Assembly: GCA_031763025.1 (NCBI GenBank)
Contig: JASSKH010000035.1
Span: 966,320 to 1,030,319 of the forward strand
Origin: Macrocystis pyrifera
Lineage: Eukaryota > Sar > Phaeophyceae > Laminariales > Laminariaceae
Length of the DNA stretch: 64,000 bases
Direction of reading: 5' to 3'
In this document: positions 58,311-64,000 of the stretch, piece after piece
How positions within the stretch are numbered: position 1 is the first letter of the stretch
Layout: each line of letters starts with the position of its first letter
Program-made: the position numbers and the translations under genes
The notes under the pieces: model-generated
Seen by the model: only the letters and a program-made list of their open reading frames with translations
Databases searched by the model: none
Told to the model about the DNA's origin: nothing

Positions 58311-58584
58311 GGTTAGAAGACGCCCCCCGACTGGTCGTGCAGCTTTGGGAAGTTGAGTGTCAACCACTCGATCGGTCGAACTCCCAGCTGTCGCAGTTGT
58401 ATAAACGCACCTAGTACCAGACACGAACTACGGTAATTTTATGACAACGTTCACCAGCGCGAATTCCTAGCGAGAGTAAGGCGATATGCCTATCTGGATG
58501 TACAATCTTCTCGTGCCGGTTGACACATCTCGATGATCGGTACGCTCTCGGGAGCGAGGGACCAGAAAGGAATACGAGTAATAA

Positions 58585-59175
58585 CACATTAACACTTGAT
58601 GTTATAACTTGAGAAAACGGCGAGTAGTTGAGAAAAAAAAAGTCTAAGGGGCTTTAACTTCTTCAATTCGTAAAATAATTCAGGTCTGATAGGCTCAAAA
58701 ACTACGCACTCCTCAACAGCAACCGAACGCACTTAATTTTAATAAAATCGAACAAGCACAGCCGGAGGTACCGCAAAAACAATCGTTTGAAGCGAAAACT
58801 GGCGTTTAATAAGCGGCTAACTTCTTCGATTCGTAAAATAATTCAAGTTTGATAGGCTCAAAAACTATGTACTCCTCAACAGCAACCGAACACACTTACT
58901 TTAAATAAAATCGAACTAGTACAGCCGGGGGTACGGCAAAAACAATCGATTGAAGCGAAAAATGAAGAATCCGCGGTAAATATGTTGTTTTCGCTGTAAT
59001 TCTGCCTGTACTCGTTCGATTTCATTAAAAGTCAATGCGTTCGGTTCCTATTGAAGAGTATATAGTTTCGAGCCCATCAGACTTGCATTATTTTACGAAT
59101 TGAAGAAGTTAGCCGCTCAGACGTTTTTTTCTCAACTACTGCCATTTTCTCACGTTATAAAATCCAGTGTTAAAT
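58585..59175. mobile_element. Foldback element, about 590 bp, with internal tandem duplication
   Basis: The left arm (TAACACTTGATGTTATAAC, AGTAGTTGAGAAAAAAA, CTTCTTCAATTCGTAAAAT) is the inverted match of the right arm over at least 170 bases. A roughly 150-bp segment of the arm (AACTTCTTC.ATTCG through AACCGAAC to GAAGCGAAAA) is duplicated in tandem at 58655-58800 and 58805-58960. No transposase and no clear target duplication were seen. Confidence 0.8.
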
Positions 59176-59329
59176 GCCTTAGAGGAACCAGAAGGGAATT
59201 TTTTGTCTCCCGATGATCAGAAAGAAATAAGCAGAGGCAATCGACCACCGGAGAAATGCGAATGGTAAATAAGCGATCGAGCAAAATTCGCAAACAATAG
59301 TGCTGTGGTCCTGTGAAGGTATTCGTTGG

Positions 59330-60250
59330 CTAGTCGTTGACCGGCCACTGGCAGGCTGGGGCTTCTCGAGATAGGCGTGCGTACTGAGGGCCCGAGGGGG
59401 CGGGGGGTCTCGCCGAGAATTGAGGGCGCATCATGGTGGAAGGAGCTGGAATGTTGGGAGTAAAAAGGAACTGAAGGGGTGCAAAAAAAAGAGAGATACA
59501 CTGCGGTTGATTGCATGGCCAAACCAGATTTCCTCTCATATTATTCGCATGTACCAGGTATACGCTACTGCTGCTACTGCTGCTGTATGTATCGTCATGC
59601 AAAGTCCATGCCTGACTTCCAACAAAAGTGTCCATGGTTGGTATAAGTAGGAGTCTATAGGGATGGGCCAGCGGCGTAAAATGGGGTTGATACCCCACGG
59701 ATAGAGATATTGGAGTGCGCCTTTTCGTGCGTGTTATGTGTGCCATCCGGCTTTTGGGAAGGGGTGTGTAGTGATCAGGACCCACGGCACCAAACCCAGG
59801 GCCTTTCGTTGGTTCACGTCTCTTTGCTTGTGGAGGTTACGTCTCAAGCCGATTGCGGCGTTGGCTGACATGAACTCCCCCTAGTCGACCACAACCTGGA
59901 ATACCCTTTCCTGCGTGTACACCACACAAGCACACGGGTCAACTTTTGGCGATTTCGTTTCCATTTTCCACCGCGGCAAAAGTGGCCGTCGAAGTTGCCT
60001 AACCTGGCGGCGCGGTTTTGCTGGAGCTTACGTGCCGGCGGTGCAGAGGGTAAAAACTGCGTGGCCGCGGTGCACCGAACTCTCCAACTCTAGCAAGACA
60101 GAAGCCACACCATCGTGTGTGACGTGGTTGAGCTCCTCCGGGTGTGGTGTGTCGATTGGGGGGGGCGTGCGTGGCGTGGGGGGGGGGGGGGGCGCGGCGC
60201 CAACGAAAGAGCGTCCGGGTGCTGAATGACCCAAAGGAATTGTGAGGGGC
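59330..60250 (-). other. Degenerate region, weakly piggyBac-like
   Basis: A minus-strand stretch at 60028-60130 encodes ASVLLELESSVHRGHAVFT, which resembles the segment before the DNFYTS motif of piggyBac-type transposases. The following sequence does not continue convincingly. The call is tentative. Confidence 0.2.
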
Positions 60251-60389
60251 TGGTTTTTGACGAAATCCCGTTTTCAATAATATTTTACGTTCTACCTGGT
60301 AGGTCGGAACCTCGTTTTTTGCTGTGTGGGTCAAAGCAACACAGGTGCTAAGGTACACGCCCTTCCCGCCCCTCGCGCTTGGTGCTAGT

Positions 60390-60500
60390 GCTAGCGATGT
60401 CTGCCTGGTCGGTGAAAACCCGACGTGCTCCGCCCCGAGATTGTAGGGATGCGAGGGTCTATGGTCGTACGACCATGGCCATGCATGACGATGAGTACCC
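60390..60500 (-). repeat. Dispersed repeat shared with 9897-9990
   Basis: Inverted match including CCTCGCATCCCTACAA and GTCGGGTTTTCAC. Both copies retain a short similar peptide (VGMRG.MV). Confidence 0.65.
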
Positions 60501-60570
60501 CCCCTGCCCTCCCACCCACTGTTAAATATGTTCCCGTTGTTTGGTTCGTACTCTCAATATATCAGTGGTA

Positions 60571-60676
60571 TTCGGGGGAATATAGTAAATAGGACCTACG
60601 GTACACACAAACATCTAATTCTTCCCCTGTTTTTGCTAACGACATTTGGTCCTATTTACTATGGTCCCCCGCAATA
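60571..60676. mobile_element. MITE-1 copy
   Basis: Left end degraded (TTCGGGGGAATATAGTAAA). Right end CTATGGTCCCCCGCAATAG. Confidence 0.78.
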
Positions 60677-60879
60677 GTGTTTTATTTGGGCTGCAGAGCG
60701 TACGTACTACAGCAGTAGTAGGAGGTAGCCCCCGCATGCTACTGAAGTAAAATACCACTGCCCCTGCGTGGTACTGTATGCCCCTGCTATGTGTGTACGG
60801 ATGGCAGGTAACGCCCGCGTTCTTTATATCGAGGGCAAAAAAACGCGATTGTGACGTGTTCTGTTCTGTTTCTCGGGGG

Positions 60880-61100
60880 CAATGTTGTTGCTGTTGTTGT
60901 TGTCTTACACGTTACATCGTCCTTTCTACCCAGCTCCATCGGTACACACCCAACGCCCGTCCTGATTCCTTATCCTGGAGAGATACTAATTCTGTGGTCA
61001 CATACTGCTGTGAGGCAGAGGAAGACCAAAGAAACGAAACAATAATCGCAAATTCAAGGGACAAGCAAGTGAAGGGCCAGCGTACCGGGTACGAGAACAC
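60880..61100 (-). mobile_element. LINE-A 3' tail copy, third subtype
   Basis: Collinear with 47375-47600: GTTGTTGTTGTCTTACAC, ATCGTCCTTTCTACCCAGC, GGAGAGATACTAATTC, then TACCGGGTACGAGAA on the + strand. Confidence 0.75.
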
Positions 61101-61546
61101 GACAATTCAAGCAAGACTATTAATAGAAAATAAGAACAAAAAGACAATATAACAAAATTAAATTCTGCGACGAAACCGAATACAAATGACGCAAGGGGAT
61201 CAGAATGGCTGCTATTAATAGACGGAAAGCATACGTACTCAGGAAGGACAGATAGCTGCCGCGCGGACGAAGCAACACAAAGGAGAGGAAGATACCGGCA
61301 TACGGACGACGGGGCGGGGAAAGGAAAACAAACGGAGAGACAACGCAAAAAAGAAGAGAAATTGTGTTTTTTTTTTGTTCCTATATATATATTTGTCAGC
61401 TCTCGCTCTCGCTCATATACGGAGTCCGCCCATTTTTTTTAAATTTTTTAATATTTGCATGTTCACACGTTTTATCCGCTTTCTCTCACGCGGTGGGATT
61501 GATTGTTCTCGGCTGGGTCCCTTCCCTCCCTCTCTCTGGTCCACAG

Positions 61547-63077
61547 GCGAGGGACCTCTGAACATTAAGTACATATCGCTGATTGCCGAGCGGCACAGCG
61601 GTTCGACGTGGATGGTACAGTTTTTACAGGGGTATTTCAAGCACAAAGACATCAAGGTGACGGCTACGCTCTGCACGTGGAAGGTGAAATTCTATTTATG
61701 AGCCCTGTTTACTGACTGACTGACTGACTGACTGACTGACTGACTGACTGACTGACTGACTGACTGACTGACTGACTGACTGACTGACTGACTGACTGAC
61801 TGACTGACTGACTGACTGACTGACTGTATTGCAGCATTGCGACCGATACAACTATTAATAGACTGTATTGATACGAGCCCCTTTCAACCGTTCTGTTACG
61901 GGGGACCATAGTAAATAGGCCAAATATTGTTGGTAAAAATAGGTAAATATATACGTTTTTATGTATACCATAGGTGTTAGGGCCCATCTTAACGCGGACT
62001 TTCGGCTCTTTCAATTTGACTTTTTTTTTTTTTTCTAATTTAATTTTTTAAGGGCCCATCTTATCGAGGACTTTCGGTTCTTTCAATTTGACTTGACTTG
62101 ATTTTTTTTTTTCTTTTTTAATTCGCATCTGATTAAACGGAAATTTAGTGTTCCCCGTTAAGATGGGCCCTTAACTATGGGCCCCCGTAACAGGACTACA
62201 GTCCCGTTTTTGGTGACAAAGGTACGTTGACTTTGACTTTGAGCGGATTCTCCCCTAAGCGAGACTGCAGTCTTACCGTACTGTACTGTAGAAAGGCGAA
62301 GGAGTCCCTTATAAGGAAAAACGATACACAAGGAACCTCAAGTTTCTACCCGCCATTTTCGCCCATTTTCGCCCATTGATGACTGTAAAGGGCCGGCACC
62401 AACCCTGATAAGGGACCTTGGTACCCATGTAAGGGACCTCCATTCCCGGGTAGTGACACTATTACGGGGTCCTAGTTAATAGGACCTATGGTACACACAA
62501 AACCCTATATATTTACCTATGTTTACTAACAATATTTGGTCCTGTTAACTATGGCCCCCCGTAATAGGGTCCTGTGAAGAGGGGCTGCCTAGAGTGCGAG
62601 CTATGGTAACGAGAGGTTGTTCGTACTGGTGGATGATCGTTCATCGAAGACGGTATCTATGGTATTTCCAGGCTGCGTGCGATGTTCCACAGGTTCCTGG
62701 TGAATGCCGTTATTACGGAGGGCCATAGTAAGTAGGACCTACGGTAGACACAAAAACTTATATATTTCCCTATTTTTACCAACAATGTTTGGTCCCATTT
62801 ACTATGCCCCTCCGTAATAGTAGTTTTATATGCGTCAGGCTATTGCTGCCGTGTGTACAGAGTAATCCTCTCCGAGTAGGATTTTTTTTCCCCCCGCAGT
62901 TGTATGGACAATACTCCCTGGGATCAATTACCGGTGTTAGTGGTAGATATACATGTGTCGCTCTGGAATCCGTATCAACGCGCTTTCTCCCCTTCCGTGT
63001 CCGTCTGTGTGCCTGTCTGTCTATCTGTCTGTGTGCCTGTCTATCTGTCTGTGTGCCTGTCTGTCTGTCTGTGTGCC

Positions 63078-63112
<35 letters not shown>

Positions 63113-63498
63113 GTGCCTGTGTGCCTGTCTGTCTCTCTCTGTCTCTCTCTGTCTCTCTCTGTCTTTCTGCCTGCCTGCCTGCCTTCCTGCCTGCCTGCCT
63201 GCCTGCCTGACTGCCTGCCTGTCTGTTTTTTTTTGTTGACATACCGTGTGTGGACGTGTTGGCGCTGCCTTTTTGCTTCCGAAACCCGCCACGACGACGA
63301 CAACGGGGCACTTTTGAATGCGAACAGCACTGGTTTCAAGATCGTATCCACGAAGATGTTCAAGACGGTAAACGGAGCTGCCGCGCTATGCAACCATGCC
63401 CCTCCTGTCACGACATCGGCCACACCCTCGTCATCGCCATGTGGAGGAACCCCTACGACTGGATGAGCGGGATGAACAGACTCCCGCACCACGCCAAG
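61547..63498 (+). CDS. Sulfotransferase-like protein, two exons visible, partial at both ends
   Basis: Exon 61547-61683 follows the acceptor CTCTGGTCCACAG (phase 1) and encodes IKYISLIAERHSGSTWMVQF. The HSGSTW part fits the 5'-phosphosulfate binding loop of PAPS-dependent sulfotransferases. It ends TGG AAG|GTGAAA in phase 0. The next exon starts after GAACAG at 63328 with HWFQDRIHEDV, giving a continuous K-HWF join. It carries HTLVIAMWRNPYDWMSGM, the 3'-phosphate binding RNPYxW..SM motif, and MNRLPHHAK before a donor-like AAG|GTCGGA at 63499. The frame would otherwise stop at 63549. The 1,644-bp intron holds a GACT array, four MITEs (one nested inside another) and a CTGT array. Proteins of this family usually sulfate sugars or other acceptors in the Golgi; the substrate cannot be read here. 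The 5' anchor may be the exon at 30294. Confidence 0.75.
61711..61826 (+). repeat. (GACT)n microsatellite, 29 units, intronic
   Basis: An uninterrupted tetranucleotide array starts 27 bases after the sulfotransferase splice donor. Confidence 0.95.
61893..62190. mobile_element. MITE-1 copy split by another MITE
   Basis: The left part ends ATACCATAGGTG and the right part resumes ACTATGGGCCCCCGTAAC. Between them lies a TTA-flanked element. Within the sulfotransferase intron. Confidence 0.88.
61980..62170. mobile_element. MITE-5 nested in MITE-1, TTA-flanked
   Basis: Ends GGGCCCATCTTAACG and CGTTAAGATGGGCCC with TTA on both sides, a PIF/Harbinger-like target. Internally GGGCCCATCTTATCG..GACTTTCGG(T/C)TCTTTC repeats the left arm, so the element carries two left ends. 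Confidence 0.88.
62196..62274. mobile_element. MITE-2 copy
   Basis: ACTACAGTCCCGTTTTTGG and GAGACTGCAGTCTTA arms, with CTTTGACTTTGA in the centre. Directly follows the MITE-1/MITE-5 composite. Confidence 0.72.
62464..62566. mobile_element. MITE-1 copy
   Basis: TA-flanked ends TTACGGGGTCCTAGTTAATA and CTATGGCCCCCCGTAA. Intronic. Confidence 0.87.
62710..62818. mobile_element. MITE-1 copy
   Basis: TA-flanked ends TTACGGAGGGCCATAGTAAG and CTATGCCCCTCCGTAA. Intronic. Confidence 0.88.
63001..63226 (+). repeat. (CTGT)n / (CTGC)n compound microsatellite, intronic
   Basis: CTGT units with GTGC steps give way to CTCTCTGT units and then CTGC units. It ends about 100 bases before the second sulfotransferase exon, so it may overlap the branch-point region. 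Confidence 0.92.
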
Positions 63499-63540
63499 GT
63501 CGGAGATAGACACCACATGTCGTGCTACTGCTATAGGGTT

Positions 63541-63616
63541 TGCAATTAGGGATATGTGTTGCAATTAGGGTCATCGGTTGCAATTAGGGGTAGGGGTTGC
63601 AATTAGGGGTTGCACT
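63541..63616 (+). repeat. Short minisatellite, GCAATTAGGG units
   Basis: Four or five copies of TTGCAATTAGGG with variable GGTAGG or TCATCGG spacers, immediately after the second sulfotransferase exon. Confidence 0.85.
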
Positions 63617-63619
63617 TTT

Positions 63620-64000
63620 GCGCCCATAAGATAGTATCTGACCGAGCTCATCTGACGAGCTATAATCATTACAGTTGGATCCCATTGGAAGTTTGCAAGG
63701 TTATTCGAAACCAATACGCGCCTGCATAAGCCCGTGCGGTGATAGTGTAATCATCGTGGCTCTTAGGGTGTATTTGGACGTTTCTTGGAGAAGTCGGTTG
63801 TTGGCTGCTTCTAATATGCTATAATCGCGCGAGGAAGTAGCATCAGAAAATTCTCGGAGAATTCAGGTGTTGTGTACCCCTCTGCCATAGCAAGCGCCAG
63901 GCACCACAGGCAACACAGAAGGCAACATTGCAGGGAGAAGAAGGATAAGAGGGAGGCATCGGGGAGGAATGCCGGACTACAGCGCTGCGCGAGTCGCCAG
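63620..64000. other. No gene recognised at window end
   Basis: The sulfotransferase gene probably continues, but I could not place a further exon. Confidence 0.35.

Noticed and set aside
34311-60720. TACTGCTGTA / TACAGCAGTA as a third footprint word
   Set aside because: Only about four copies were seen, and CAG/CTG runs are common here, so chance and triplet slippage explain it adequately.

Overview
The window is nuclear DNA of a repeat-rich eukaryote. GT-AG introns, non-LTR retrotransposons, an integrase DNA transposon, MITEs, tRNA-derived SINEs and long microsatellites all rule out a prokaryote. An alga of the stramenopile type is my best guess, based on ankyrin and sulfotransferase genes in a transposon-dense genome. 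The sequence does not settle the lineage.

Only two host genes can be supported, both on the + strand and both incomplete here. An ankyrin-repeat gene occupies 2987-5526, with three exons visible and the 5' end missing. A sulfotransferase-like gene has exons at 61547-61683 and 63328-63498. A separate signal-anchor exon at 30294-30543 ends in the same intron phase that the first sulfotransferase exon requires, so it may be the 5' exon of that gene across about 31 kb.

From 1 to 17 kb there are dispersed and tandem repeats, G-rich tracts and degenerate sequence around the ankyrin gene. From 17.0 to 27.45 kb I read one copy of a non-LTR retrotransposon (here LINE-A). Its 3' untranslated region has been split by a MITE, a 3.8-kb integrase transposon with inverted termini (Ginger-like), and a minus-strand LINE with a restriction-like endonuclease domain (LINE-B). 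From 27.6 to 64 kb the DNA is AT-richer and carries more LINE-A 3' ends, about 18 copies of a TA-flanked 110-bp MITE, other foldback elements, two SINE families, and long trinucleotide and tetranucleotide arrays.

The most unusual signal is the nonamer TACC(A/T)GGTA. It occurs 21 times where about 0.5 is expected by chance, and 20 of the copies lie between 29 and 61 kb in unrelated contexts. In two places a repeat copy without the motif lies in the same window. In both the difference is exactly CCTGG plus a second TA, so each motif behaves like a 5-bp insertion or excision footprint at a TA target.
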